Below the pieces are notes generated by a model. It was not told where the DNA came from and did not search any database. It saw nothing but the letters and a program-made list of their open reading frames with translations. DNA of 64,000 nt from Athripsodes cinereus (taxonomy: Eukaryota; Arthropoda; Insecta; Trichoptera; Leptoceridae), in contig OX388317.1 in NCBI GenBank assembly GCA_947579605.1, positions 19,239,384-19,303,383 on the forward strand. The letters run 5' to 3'. Position 1 is the stretch's first letter; the number at the start of each line of letters is the position of its first letter. Positions 23,513-36,802 of the stretch are shown here, one piece after another. A program made the position numbers and the translations under genes.

Positions 23513-25250
23513 ATCCATTAGTTATTCATTACCATTTTGTTATTATTTTATATTAGTATTATCTTTGCTGCTCTCAGCTAGAAGGACATCGAAAGAGTTT
23601 TGTCAAAAGAGTTCACACACTGAGGTTTTTTGGCTGGCCAACCCCTTCAGCTTAATCACTGTGGCACCTTTGGTGTGGACAATACTATGTGTGTAGGATT
23701 TCGGATAAATAGAAGTCCCCAAACGTTTGCGGTATCTAGGTGGACGGTGAGTTTCCTTCATTTAGTTCCTTATTTTTTTTACAATATTAGTGACATTGCT
23801 TTTGGGAGATGCCATGACCTTTCGCCAACGCTCATGACTATAAATGGCGCCAATATGAATCATCCGTAGACAATGTCATCATTAGTAAGGAGTTATTTTA
23901 TTTTTAATCTAAGCTTGTAATATTTCATACGATGATAGTCCACACATTGTATCAGAAACCAATTAGTGATAAATATTTTTATTTATTGATTGGAAATCAA
24001 TTAAGTAAATATGTGGGCAATTATAGATGTTCAGATAAGATTAATGTTCTATTGAATTAATCAAACAATATTATAATTACTTCAAAAGAAAACTATTTGG
24101 GTAGATTAATGCAAATACGTGGAACAAATTTGGTTTGTCTTATCTATCTCCAATTAGAAAAAAATATGTAATTCTTCTGTCAGATTTGGTACAAGTTCTG
24201 ATTTTTTATTGACGATAATGTACAAAGGTTTTTCCACCCATGCCATAACAAATATAGGTACATAATTAGTATTACATTAAATATATTTATATAAGATTGA
24301 AAAAATCCTTAGATAAAAGAAGACATTTCTCTCGATTTTTTATTATTCATTCATTCATTTTGTAACAATCTTAGTAAATCAAATAAAATCGGAGTGAAAA
24401 AAATGTTGCTGATGGATGACGTGATTTTGGCATTGTTTCACAGAAGTTATACCATCTCAAGGGTACCGGAAAAACTACAGTGTTCAATTTGTTTCTAAAT
24501 ATTGTTAGTGGCTGATTATTCCTCAAATGAAGTTGATAGACCATCCAACAATACCAAATGTTATGATATAAGACGTATGATTTATTTCATAGAAAAATAA
24601 TTTCACAATTTGTATATTTTATCGAGTGTAAAATTATATTTAACAGAATATATTTATCGTAAATTCTCGTAAAAAGTTTGATATCGTATAGAGTATTTTA
24701 ATCCTAGAATTGTACTTATTATTATCTGTCCCTGAAGTAAGGAATTATTTGAAGAAATGACAGACTGAAGTGCGCCAACTTCAAGAGCGTCGTCACTCTA
24801 AGAAGGCGTCTTCAGCATCTGAATTGTGAGAAATTTCAACAATAAAATCCTTGATACTTATTTATGTAATATTTCAGACATAAATATATTAGTAGATGTG
24901 GTGAAATTTAAAATCACTGTTAATGTTGTTTTAGATGAGAGCAAAATAATCGCAATATTTTAATTTTAAAGTCTACGTTAATCAATATCTGTGGATCACT
25001 TTCCTTTCAGGATAAGAGAGGTCATAAGCTGCAACTATAAGGAAGTGCAGAGAATATCTCATTTGCTGCAAAGAGTGTTGATGCAGATTACCTGTGATGC
25101 GACAATATTCGTCACTTTATACTGAAAGTGGAAAGATCTCAAGTCCGGACCCTTGAAAAAGTATATAATAGGAGAGATGGTCTATGAGACAATATCTCAG
25201 AGATTTGGACAAGATGACAAAAAGATCGTATATAAGGAATATTTCTTAAC
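23513..25250. other. AT-rich DNA, nothing recognised
   Basis: No feature I can support. Confidence 0.5.
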
Positions 25251-25263
25251 CATCTTATAACTT

Positions 25264-25510
25264 AACCATCACGGTATATCCCACACGTGGGCCAACAGAC
25301 CAGCTTCATGAAATGAACATGCAAAATGTGTCCTCCCTGTGCCAACAAAATATTAAGACATTCAGGATGGGTGCAAATTTCATCGCTGAATTTAAGATGT
25401 AAAATGTCTTTATTTTTTTCGAACACTCGCTTTTTATGAACACTCGTAAACTTGCGGAAAAGACTGGTAGACCAATATATTCCTTGCCTGGTGCTCCACG
25501 AAATAAAAGG
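25264..25510 (+). repeat. R1 repeat copy
   Basis: One of the longer copies: 'aaccatcacggtatatccc', 'gtcctccctgtgccaac', 'gacattcaggatgggtgc', 'catcgctgaatttaagatg' and then 'cgaacactcg'. Confidence 0.6.
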
Positions 25511-25950
25511 AATACATAGAATTGTTTTTTAAAAGTTTAAAGATATTTGTTGAATAGAGTGTGATGTATAAATATAACAACATTAAATAATATAATTGAA
25601 AAATAAGTAATATAATATATTACTTTTTATATCAAAGTAATAGGAAATTTAATAGATATATTATATCTATTATTTTCCTATTATTTTGAAACGGCGATTG
25701 TGATTGTTCTTTTTTTTCATACCATCCGTATTCCAGAGATGGTGTCAAGAGCATTCTTCACTCTGTTAACAACAGAAATTTTCAGATTTTCACAGCTATA
25801 GGTATTCACAGGAATTATTATTCATTTATAGTGACCATTTTTGATACGGTGACTTAAAACTCTTAAGGGTATAAAGATGTTATAATTAATTAAGTAAGAC
25901 TGTAAACACTTATAATTTGTTTATTTATTTTACCTATTCCTGCCATTTAT

Positions 25951-26180
25951 GCTACCACGGCATTTCCTGCAAATGGAGTATCCAGAAAATCAACTGTATG
26001 TAATGTGCGTACAGGCTACTTTCTCTGAAGAATAAGTCATTCAGGAGGACTACGTATCTCATCGCTGTACTGAAGATTTGAAATGTCTTTAACGAAATAC
26101 TTAAAGAGTAGGTATGTGTAATATTTTTTACTGAATAGAAAATTGGCAAAAACGAGTATGACACGTCATGCTCTGTTCCA
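25951..26180 (+). repeat. R1 repeat copy, diverged
   Basis: 'gctaccacggcatttcctgc', 'caactgtatgtaatgtg', 'catcgctgtactgaagattt'. Confidence 0.5.
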
Positions 26181-27470
26181 CAGACGAGGATAGAATGTAT
26201 TCAGAAAATGCTGTGTTGGTGTTCATGTACAAAGGCAGGAATTCGCTAGATAGCTTTATATCGAATTCTGCAAAGCAAATTCATAATTACAAGAGATAGT
26301 TATTTCTTAGAAAATTCCACACATGCATTCTCAAGTTCCTTTTAGAACTACATACATACTATTCTAGTATTCTTCTTAAACAATAGTTTTAGAGATGCGC
26401 ATCATTACATCGTACATTGCAATACATACATAGATAAGACAATAAGTGAAATGCGTGAATTATAGTAATAATAATATTACTTACACGATAATAATATAAT
26501 ATGTGTGTGTGAATTATAGTGTTTGTATATAACATAGAAATCTCTGGAGTAAAATTTAGGTATATGGAGAACAATGAGTTGTGGTGAATAATAGTTTGCA
26601 CACAATATAAGTGTTCTGAAATAAGTAGTGAAATGGAAACATCGTAACATCGAAAATATCAGATATTTATTTCCTTGATTACCTTTCTTACCCTGACTGT
26701 CTAGCACTACAGGTAGTAAATAAAGGAATTCATTCTTTCTTCATTAAATATAAAGGGTTATTGTTTTTATCTTCTAACATCAATGCTCCTTTTGAGAGCA
26801 AATGGCAGGAGCAAGCCTCCTTCATTCCGGACGTTTTTTATTATACAAAAAGAGAGGCATTTAATATTCTCCACAAAGCAAATGATGTAAAACTAGTTAC
26901 TTATGTTTGGTGTTTATTGTGTTAAAATTTTAATATAGTATTACATAAATTGTGAAAAAAGAAATATAAAAATTTAGTCCAATCAAATACTTTGTCAAAA
27001 ATTATCGGAATAAGTTTATGAAATCGCGTTGTTTAAAAATCATAAAAATAAATGTGAAATAAAGTATAGACATAAATAATTATTTATTTTAGATATAGGT
27101 ACATATTTATTAAGACTTTGTGACTAGGTACAATGATTCATTTTTATTTATATTACCTTTGATTATCGTTATGAAATTTTATACAGAAACCATACAAAAT
27201 TTGGTCTTTTTTAGTATTAGGAAGAGGTACAATGAAAAGTCGTTATTTTTTTATGGCCATATATAATAAAATTGTATTGGATGTTTTTTTTAAATCATCG
27301 ATGTTTATTGTACATTTCTATTAAGCAGTCATAGAAATATGGATATGAATGAGTAAATACATCAACATACTATTATTTTCACAATACATCGTAGATAACA
27401 CAAATACCAAATGGCAATAACAGCCTAATCAAATTTCTTTTTTCTGTATTTCAAAAATTTCCTACTATTA
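26181..27470. other. AT-rich DNA, nothing recognised
   Basis: No supported feature. Confidence 0.45.
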
Positions 27471-27473
27471 TAA

Positions 27474-27580
27474 TATCACAGCATCTTTCGCAAGTGGGTT
27501 GGCCACCGGACCAACTGCACGTAATAATTATGCAGGTCGTCCTCTTCCTGCCATTAAAACTAAAGACAATCAAAGTTAGT
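27474..27580 (+). repeat. R1 repeat fragment
   Basis: 'cagcatctttcgcaagtggg', 'ttggccaccggaccaactgc' and 'gcaggtcgtcct'. Confidence 0.5.
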
Positions 27581-27619
27581 GGCATGCCTCGTAGCTAAAT
27601 TGGCATGTTATATATATAT

Positions 27620-28023
27620 ATATTTTAATTTGAGAGATTGCAGGATATCTTAGGATTTGTTTCATGATTTGTTTGTGTTTTATGTGGGGTGATATACTTG
27701 TGTTGTATGTGGTGTGGGATTTGTAATGTGTGTGGTTGAGGGATGTGTTGTTTTTTTATTCTGGTTTTATATGGAGAAATGGTTTGTTTGTGTGTTGTTT
27801 CATATATGGATGGTTTGCCGCAGTGTTTTTCTTGTTATGAATGTGATTGTGTTAATATAGGAGATGAATGCTTTTTGTGATTGTGTATATGTTTCAGTAT
27901 GATTGATATGTTTGTGAGATGTTTGCCCTAGAACAGGTTATACCTAGTTGGGCAGCATCAATGAAAATATGTATAAGATTTGTTATTTATTGGTGTAATA
28001 AAATAAAAAAAAAAAAAAAAAAA
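27620..28023 (+). mobile_element. G/T-rich retrotransposon 3' UTR with poly(A) tail
   Basis: About 300 bp of strand-biased G/T-rich sequence leads to 'cctagttgggcagcatcaa', then an AATAAAATAAAA-type run and about 20 A. This is the profile of a LINE 3' UTR. The 'cctagtaggacagcaacatc' at about 38527 belongs to the same or a related tail. Confidence 0.5.
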
Positions 28024-28239
28024 ATATTTCTTCAAACCGACAGCTATAAAACATACATTAAAATATAACAACACATTTTACAATTAATAAGCCGATTTAT
28101 AAGTTTGCCTTACTTTTTCTTTTCGTATTGACACACTACGAAAGTAACTATGTAAATGAATACAAAAAAAGAACAACATACGAGTACACATAACCCAAAA
28201 CTAAAAGTAAAAAGTCAAATTAAAAGTAAAAGTAAAAGT

Positions 28240-29260
28240 CTTAAACGTGGTGTTTTACACCTGCCTATTACAGAATACTCGAAAGCTACAGAAAAGAGTG
28301 TGTGACCCGTTCATCACCGCGAACGGTTTTTCTTGTGTTGAAATTGATATCTGCTGTGACAACTTCATTAATTGTATCTATTCTGTGTTACATTCACCGC
28401 TTTTATTGTCCAAACAAGTAAGAGCCACTGGCGTGCCTTCCTTACAAGCAAAAAAGCAACGCATGCCCAAGGAATAAATATAGTTTTCGAAACAAAGTAG
28501 GTATCTAAAAAACCACGAAGTAAGTTTAAATTGATTTAAATCTTCCACCAAACGATAGCCAATCTTTTGCAAACTTCAGGTCAATATTGATTATATTAAG
28601 TAAATATAGGTACCTATTTGTTATTTGAATTTTTCTTTTTTTACATGAAAATTTCGTAACAAAGGGACCTTTTATCGCTCCTCTTGGGAGAAGGTATAGG
28701 GTAGAAATAAACCTCCTCCGTTCAGCGTGATTAAGCGCCAATTGAGTCACCTTTTTCATCCTATGATATTTATCTTTTTCAAATGTCGGTATCGTTAAAA
28801 CAGTATATTGTAAAAGAGGGTCATCCAACCTATCTGGATTATTGTGGGCCGAAAAATAGTGAAGGTTTTGGCCAACAAAATTGGTTTCTAATATAATATA
28901 ATAAATTCTACCTACTGTACACAAACCGCATGCCCAAAACCAAAAATCTGGTCCCGCCACTGGTAAGAGCATTTCTAAGAATTTCTGTCTTGTTTATACC
29001 TAGTGTCCTACAACGTGTACCTAACAGAGACGGAAACACCTACCCACAACGCACAGTGGATAAAAGTGACGTCAAAACTACAGACCGCGGTACCATTGAT
29101 GAATATTTTGAACGATATCAATTAACATATTATGAGTAACACAAACAAAGACGTTGAAACTCAGGAACAAACTGAAAACATCGCTCTTCCAGTAGAGCTT
29201 CCCGCGCCCTTGAAATGGATACTCCATTGAACGGCGCCGATGAAATCACCCATTATCATT
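28240..29260. other. Less AT-rich segment with unassigned frames
   Basis: A minus-strand frame of 148 codons (28526-28972) and a plus-strand frame of 69 codons (28930-29139) are open. I see no conserved motif. The words 'ctggtcccgccactg' also occur near 57768, so part of this is repeat. Possibly an old retrotransposon; no function is claimed. Confidence 0.3.
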
Positions 29261-29341
29261 ATTATTATTATTGGATAAGAGCTTCTCAATTTATTTTCAA
29301 TATTTTCAACCTCGCAGAACACGAATCTGCTACTACTAGTA

Positions 29342-29530
29342 CTACACCATCACGGTATATCCTACAAGTGGGGTAGCCCGCTGACCAGCTGCATATAATA
29401 AACATGCAAGCTGTCCTCTCCGAGCCAATATAAAATCAATATATTCAGGATGAGTGGCAAATCTGCATTTTTAAATAATTTGGACAATGTCATCAACTCA
29501 ATTTTTTTCGAGAATCTTTTGCAATTACCA
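29342..29530 (+). repeat. R1 repeat copy
   Basis: 'accatcacggtatatcctac', 'aagtggggtagcccgctgac', 'aacatgcaagctgtcctctc', 'attcaggatgagtgg'. One of the best-preserved copies. Confidence 0.6.
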
Positions 29531-30789
29531 TCCTATTATAGTATTCATTTAAGAAGCATCTATCTGTCTTCTACATAAATTTATCATATGAAAACGAGAA
29601 TACTGTTAAGTCTCTTCTGTCGCTGACTACTTCATAGCACATCCCTTTAAAGACTTCAACCATTATTCACTCATCATCTGTTAGCAACATCGCATTGTTG
29701 GGTGTTCAGAATTGATTTGTAGTATGTAGTATGTAAAAAACATGGCATGCTATTTAAGTCTTAACTTAGAACAAATAAGTATCAAAGTCTGTTAAAAACG
29801 GCATGTCACGTATTTGGACTTTGAATAATCTTATTATAAAGTTTCATTGTTTTATTTCTTGCCTAGAAATGTGTAGAGCTTAATAAGCTTACTAACGATT
29901 TTCATACATTACTATTTGACGTATGTGGTTTCATATTTTTATACTAGCTTTAAAGTTGACGTCGTTTAAGAAATCTCAACTAAATTATTGAAAAAAAAAA
30001 CAGTAAGAGAAACGCGGAAACGTCTTCACACTTTTCAGTAATTTTCTAGTATCCTGTATGAAATTAATAAATCTGTAGGTATTTAGTAATAAAAAAAGTG
30101 TTTCCATTATATAGGTTATCATAGAAGACAATTCTTTCTCTATTGCTTGTCCCAGTAAAAGCTTCTATAAAAGATAATATTATATTAATGAACGACCATA
30201 TGTATAGCATATCTTTAATAATTCGAGTAGGTACACTGTGAGGAATTGTGCTGTTAGTGAATTTGTTCGAAAGTAAGCGCTTTTTACTAGGGATCAACTG
30301 TATCATTGATTTCATAATTTTGTTATTCATTGCTTGTTGTTTTATGTTTTTGTTTTAAGTATTTTCCATAATTATTCTTGTGTTTATATGAAGGCTGTTT
30401 TGTACCGTATTTTTTGTTGATAAGCAAATTAATAAATAGTTTTTAAACAGTCTAAAATATTGTACGAAGACTTCGAGTATTAAGTTTTACCTATGTATGA
30501 ATATTTTTAGGTGCATATTGTGGCGAAAGAGTAAATATAAAATAAGAGAGCTATACATTGTTAAGAGTCAGGATTTTTTAAATACCATTGTTCTAATACG
30601 CGTATGTGAGATTTTGAATCTAGTTTTGTGATATTAAATCAAGTTTTTTAATACCTATATTTAAATACCTATAATATGATTTCTGTAACTATTAAATGAA
30701 TCCACAATTTTTATTGGGTTTGACATAAACGCATTTATTTTCCTTGAAAAAATCAGTGTTCTTATAAAGACTTATTAAATAAAATGGTA
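29531..30789. other. AT-rich DNA, nothing recognised
   Basis: No supported feature. Confidence 0.45.
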
Positions 30790-30920
30790 AGCCCATAAAA
30801 AGTGGACCGGTGATATAACCCTTATTGCAGGTAAGAAGTGAGAGATAGTGACATGGAGATATATAGAAATAGCATATATCCAGTAAAGAAGAGATGGCTG
30901 AAGAAAAAGAAAAAAATAAA
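30790..30920 (+). mobile_element. Decayed retrotransposon tail with GAA-rich end
   Basis: A stop-interrupted frame reads WTGDITLIAGKK, then AYIQ and RRDG. This parallels WADDIVPVAGSRW ... AYIQQWRDG at 52356-52500. Confidence 0.55.
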
Positions 30921-33165
30921 CAATGAATCATTTTAGAGATTTTTTTAACAGACACATAATTGTTCAACTAGCAGATTTTTCAAATGACGCATATGGGAGA
31001 GGTAAAATGAAAAAAAAAATTTGGTCGATAACTTATACCACAATTTGTTTACAAAGTTGTTGTTGTTGATCATCATAAGTTGAGTGCACATAAAATAGCC
31101 AAAGTCGATCTCAATCATCAGGTCATCTTTCTTGTGTCTTTTTGAAGGAAGTTTGCACGATCTGCTGGCTTCGAGAATTACGTTAAAGATTCATAATAAT
31201 GAAGAATTTTTTTAGTTCCGAACATAGTGTTACCCATGTTTGCAATTTGAAAATTTTGATTTTAAAGTATATGATATTCCCAATGTTCCGTTTTGCAGAT
31301 ATTTTTAATTTATAGGTAGGTATATCTAAACTGAAATCATTATTGAAATATAATTTATAACTCATTTATAATGTAGCAGATAATATATTTCGTTAATAAA
31401 ATGTAATAATGTATTCGCTTAATGTTAGGAAGTCGAAAATTCATTAAATTTAATCAGATATTTATTGTAATTATTGTTTTATTGAATTCGCTAATAAATT
31501 TTATTTGATTCGTTGACTTCATACGCTTAATAAAATTGAAACAACGCAAAACAAAACATATACCTTCCCATTATTATTCTATGGAAACAACCAAAATAAT
31601 AAGTTAGAATATAGATACCTACCATTTATTCAATATTTTACAGAACTCAGCACTGAAAAGTAGGATTTATATTTTATTTGAATATTGATCATAATCGCTT
31701 GTAATTTCGTTATTTTTTGCAGTAAAGGAATTCTGTAATAAAACAATATATTGGCATTGACTAATTTACTTTTCGAGTATGCGTTATATTGAATATTTAT
31801 CTACATATATAGGTACTTATATAATTAAACTGATTATCGAATTTGATTACAGCTAATCGAATATTTTATACCGTTTCTAATATCATCATTTTAAATAACG
31901 TTTTTGATAAGGTAATAGGTAGCAATTAGAATACTTTCTTCATAACATAATTTGAGTGTAAATTTGAAAAAAAAATATGTACATTAGGTACCTACTTCAG
32001 AATGAAGGTGATCAAAATGCTTATGTCATGCAGAGTTAACTAATTATTTTGTACATAAGAAATGAGTAAACTAAAGATTGATACATTCCATTGCAATAAC
32101 ATCATTTATTTTTAAATGTAGATTAGCCCTGCTGACGAGAAAATGTCTAACGTAACAGCATGATTGCTGTTATTTGCACTTATGTCATATTAACGTAATA
32201 GAAGTAAGTAATAAATAAATGACTCCATATGAATATTAATGTAGTCAATCGAATCGTGTGGGCAACATATCAATCAGTCTCAAACAAGACGTGTTGGTTT
32301 AATAAAGTTCCTTTTATGACTGCGTCAGGTATATATAGGATGTGTAAAATTTATTCACATTGAAACAAGAAAGATTATTATTATATTGATGTTTTAGAAA
32401 GAAACAGCAAACATTTATGGTAGTATTATTATTAATTTGGAACATATTTTCTAATAAAATAAGTACTTCGTTTCTAGTATGTATTATGAAGGTCTTGGTT
32501 ATTAATTAAAACTATTTTTTTTGCCTTCTTTGCTACACACCTAACGCTTTCTTCACTTTTTAAATCTTTTTAAATTGTATTCATTCTGAGCTATTTAGTT
32601 CTTATGTTTCAAAAGTAAATTTTGAGTATCTCAAGAAAAACAACAACTCTTATTATCAGCAATAAAACTTTCAAGTAATCGGTAATGCATCTTCAATTAT
32701 ACATTTGCAAATTCAATATAGCGTTGCACTTAATATATTTGATACCATGATGAGTAATGTCGTGACTTTGAAGCGTAGAGGACAGTTGAATTATTACTTG
32801 TGAGAAGTTTGACTACTGGAGAATGCATGCAATGATCATAATTCACTCATAATATTGCTAAGTGCTCTGCAATCATCATGCTTCATAGAACTTCATACGT
32901 CATTTGACCACGAGATTAATAATGCAGAAAAATAATACATGTATGAGTGGTTTATACCGCGCAGCGAGGGGAAATCAAGGACCATAGAGGATAGAAAAGT
33001 GGTTTTCATTGTTTTGAAATATAAATCTGGATAAATATGATGTGGAAGAGCTATTTGCAGGTTAGGAGTTCCCGAAGGATGAAGGCTGAACTCAGCTGAT
33101 TAGAAGCCAGATGCAAAAAGATTAGAGGCCAGATGTAAAATAAGAATTTTTATGTAAGGTACCTA
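30921..33165. other. AT-rich DNA, nothing recognised
   Basis: Over 2 kb with no feature I can support. Confidence 0.5.
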
Positions 33166-33170
33166 CCTAA

Positions 33171-33350
33171 TTCGGTAGCCTGGAGGTAGAGTCTCGGCCT
33201 CGTGAACAAGGGGTCCGTGGTTCGATACCAGGTGCCGGCAAACTCCCCTTTCACGACACAAGCTTTTAGTAGCTTACTGTGAAAGGTGTATAAGGTTGTA
33301 TTTGGGTTTATGACAAACAAAACCCAGATATATCTTTTAAAAAAAAAAAA
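33171..33350 (+). mobile_element. tRNA-derived SINE family 1, full-length copy
   Basis: Starts 'cggtagcctggaggtagag' (A-box-like TAGCCTGGAGG) with a canonical B box GGTTCGATACC about 45 bp on. The body is 'ctttcacgacacaagctttt' and 'ggtgtataaggttgtatttg', ending 'cccagatatatcttttaaaa' with an A-run. Confidence 0.8.
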
Positions 33351-34385
33351 AAATTCAACAGCTAACATTCATAATAAAATCAAAGGTAATCAATATAAAA
33401 TCCATGAAATATTGCTATATTTAAAGGTTAATATATTAAATATCCTGGAGCATCAAAGGGGCTTTGAATGACGACAGCTCTATATACAAAAAGGATTATG
33501 GATTATAACAATCAAGAAATTATTAAATATTTCAGATAATAATAGAGTGATCCAATTAAATTTCACCCCTCTTCAGAAATAACAAAACTTTGGGAAACAA
33601 AAACATAATTTTTTCATATTATGTATTGCTCGAATTTATATTTACATATTTCTCCATGAGACGACAAGTCAAGAAATCAAAGAGAGATTGGAATAAAATC
33701 ATATTCTTACTTTTGTTAACTATCAAGTATACTACTAAAACTAATTTTAAAATTTGGTGTGCAGAAAAAAAAACATGTACAGAAAAGAGCTTGCAATAAA
33801 AAGCAAATATTATCTGCCATACTGAACTAAATAAACATAAAGAAATATTTTCCGTTCGTTCAGGTATCGATGTTAATCTTAGAGATAGATACCTGATACA
33901 CTTTAAAAAAGACACATCATACACATGATAAGAAAAATGATGATTTTTTTGTATTAACTATTATTATTTATTATTATTATTTATTCCAACATTTTTACAT
34001 GTATAAAATATATGACAGACACAAAAAGCACATATAAATAAATTCAAACAAGACAGAAAGACAATAAATAATAATGCATAATCGAAAGCAATATAAATAA
34101 ATTAATATATACATAATATAAATAGATCAATAATTAAAATTTAATAAATATAATTAGTATAATAAAATCAAATAGAAGCAATAAAAAAAAACATTATGAC
34201 AACATTACAAATAAATAATTAATTCGGAAGGACTCACCAAAATCAATGAATAATGAATCTAAGGCAATAATAACAAAATTCAAATCATATAAAACAGAAA
34301 TAATGTAACAAACCATAGTATACAGGTAGTCAATGCAGATAGATAAATAGATATTGATAAGGTAACTTATGTTCATGTCGATCCT
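33351..34385. other. AT-rich DNA; possible LINE 3' tail near 33960-34150
   Basis: 'ttattccaacatttttacatg' in an A-rich context loosely resembles the retroposon 3' ends near 40400-40560 and 57120-57400. No gene. Confidence 0.35.
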
Positions 34386-34389
34386 CTTT

Positions 34390-34475
34390 CACAATATTTT
34401 CATAACATGTATAGACAATTCACACAGACCGAGCTAGTCCCAAACTCAGATATGAATCTTGTATTATGTGTACTA
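34390..34475 (-). mobile_element. SINE family 2, partial copy
   Basis: 'agacaattcacacagaccga', 'gctagtcccaaactcag' and 'cttgtattatgtgtac', the complement of the family core. Confidence 0.55.
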
Positions 34476-34789
34476 TTGTTGTTTTTATTGTTTTTATGAC
34501 CACTATATTAGAACGTTGGAGATGCTGTTAGAAATCTAAATTGAATGGAGGAGTGTTGTTTCACCCTATGCATTCAAAAAGTCACTAGAGATTTCTTATA
34601 TTACCTACATACATTCAAAAGTCTTTTTGTTGTTTATGAATAATTTAGATCTTACAAATGAATAACATGCTCAAAGTTTACCCTCTTTATATTAAAGTAA
34701 TAAATTCTTAAATCCTATGAATATAAAAACAAATAATAACATATTATAAATAATTTAGCGATTGAGTGTAAAAAAATACTACTACTGCT

Positions 34790-34930
34790 TTGCCATCACG
34801 GCATCTCCCAGAAGTAGAGTAGCCTTCAAACTAATACAATAAACATAAAAAAATGTAAACATTAAATTTAGGTAATATTAAGATAATTTAGGATGGCAAC
34901 TTGTATTGCTAAATGTAAAATATTTAAAAT
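34790..34930 (+). repeat. R1 repeat copy, diverged
   Basis: 'gccatcacggcatctcccag', 'aagtagagtagcc', then 'aggatggcaacttgtattgc'. Confidence 0.45.
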
Positions 34931-35099
34931 TGATCTTATTGTATAAAGAATATTTATTTATTTAATAAATTTGTTAGTCTATTTTCATGGATTCATGGGT
35001 ATTATAGAGTAATTTTGATTTTTTTTTATTGTTGTCGTTGATCTTATATAGGTACATACCTGTAAAACTTATGAGATTAAAAAAATATTAAGATAATTT

Positions 35100-35360
35100 A
35101 AAATAAAAGGTTGTCAATCCGTAATCTGTCGCAGAGGGGGTTGCATCAGTTCCGTGAAAATCTGAAGCCGTGTCGAGTCGTGTAATAGAAGAACAGTCTG
35201 TTGTTGTTGGACAAGGGTGGTGGGTGTACGGGTGTGTATAGACGGCCCTCACTTGAAGATGGAGGGAGTCATTAAAGGGGGTGGGCCCTAATCACTGCGA
35301 CACCTGTTACTGTAAGAGGAATGTGGAGGAGATACACCTACCTGCTACACAATTTGTCAA
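35100..35360. other. G-rich island of unknown nature
   Basis: Much higher in G than its surroundings (agaggggg, ggtgggtgtacgggtgtg, agggggtgggccc). No long frame. Probably part of an uncharacterised repeat: 'taatcactg.gacac' also occurs near 23655. Confidence 0.3.
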
Positions 35361-35542
35361 GTCTTTATTTAGTTTATTTTTTTTTTAACATTAATTACTT
35401 TATCAATTAGCAAATGTGGCGGCAAATAGACCAACAAGAATATTTTTTAAAAAATCTGTAGATACTCACGTGAGAAACTTGATATATGTTTTTAATTTAA
35501 AACTTATATCATTTTTAAAAAATCATTTTGAACATACTGAAA

Positions 35543-35591
35543 ATGAAAGCTCTTGTTTTATTAACTACCCTGTTAATTGCGTCTATCATTG
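35543..35591 (+). CDS. Candidate signal-peptide exon of a small secreted protein
   Basis: ATG in good context (ctgaaaATG) opens MKALVLLTTLLIASII, a textbook insect signal peptide: Lys, a hydrophobic core and small residues. It is followed by a phase-1 donor G|GTAATT at 35591/35592. First coding exons of this kind are common in insect secreted peptides. If read through instead, the frame stops after 26 codons. Plus-strand exon candidates at 43421-43483 and 45861-45947 are both compatible with phase 1, but the link is unproven and repeats lie between. The mature protein is unknown. Confidence 0.35.
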
Positions 35592-35984
35592 GTAATTGTG
35601 AATTTGAGAAATTACAAACATAAAATTAAAAACTCAAATAAAATTAATAATTTAGTTTTTTTTTTATTTCATCCGTACCTATCTTTCTTATTGTATTCAT
35701 GGATTGCGACTCTATGTAAAAGTTAAAAGTGCATTGTGCTTTAGGTTGACAAAAGTTATCTTGCATCAAAATTAATGGCTGATGCATCATCAAACTTAGA
35801 TTTCGGGCAACTGATTTTTATTGCATACTCTACAGGTCCCTTTAGATCACATAGGATCAGCAACCATTCTCTTGGTTATAATTTATTTTTATTACTGTGA
35901 CTCATTATCTCTGTTTAACCAAATACATAGAGAACCGATTTAAATATATTTTGTTTGACAATTAATACGGAGCGAATAACCAGC

Positions 35985-36067
35985 GTAGAACTAAAGAGAC
36001 TAGCTGAAAATAGGGAGGAATGGAGAAAAAAATCTAAACTTGTTGCAGACCAATCCGATGGATTGTA
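35985..36067 (+). pseudogene. Short copy of a LINE ORF2 tail
   Basis: Reads ELKRLAENREEWRKKSKLVA-DQSDGL and a stop, almost the same as the end of the element at 11213-11860 (opposite strand). Confidence 0.85.
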
Positions 36068-36802
36068 ACTCACTAGCATATTTATTACTTGCAGTTTGCC
36101 TGATGGCTACCCCTATTTGGGATATAAAATAAACCTATAAAATGCCTATTTATTTTTTATTTAGGTATTGTGAATACAAAAAAACATAACTCATCATGAC
36201 AATGTTCACCTTTGCGATGAGTGAACAATACAATTTTGGTACAGCACAAAACACAAAATGCATGTAGATTGATAAAAAAAAAAGATTTTTATATCCGTGT
36301 CAATCCTCCTTTAGACTCAATATCAATAATTTCTCAGATTAAGTGTTCTCATAAAAATCCTTTTAAATATCAAACGTTATAATAATAATAATAATAGGAG
36401 TGCCGCCACTGTGCTGTGAGTACCTACCTACTTTCTTACTCTGTAGGTACTACAGTATTATAGTGTCGCTATAAATTCCTTATTAAGCGATTCATTTTAC
36501 ACTTTTCATTACGGCCGCTTATACTTTCCGACTTTCCCCTTTTTGGGGAATAAATTATTATTAGGTATGTATTATTTTGTATTCAAAATAACGTTTTTTC
36601 ATGAATACTGTTTAAATGTATTTTATCTATGGAGTCCCCGGCAAAATAGGTATCCTACTTCTGTAAATATTTTCGAATCCCCTGTAAAAGCCATCAAATA
36701 TTTTTTACAAATTACGTGTAAGAAATTTAAGATCATCAGGAAGTCAATCATTGGTGATATTCTTGAAGGACGAAAGACAGCTTTCTCTAAAGACAAAAAG
36801 TA

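Noticed and set aside
28247..28477. Plus-strand frame of 76 codons starting MVFYTCLLQNTRKLQ
   Set aside because: Lies over R1-like sequence (aaacgtggtgttttac, actcgaaagct) and has no recognisable domain or splice context.
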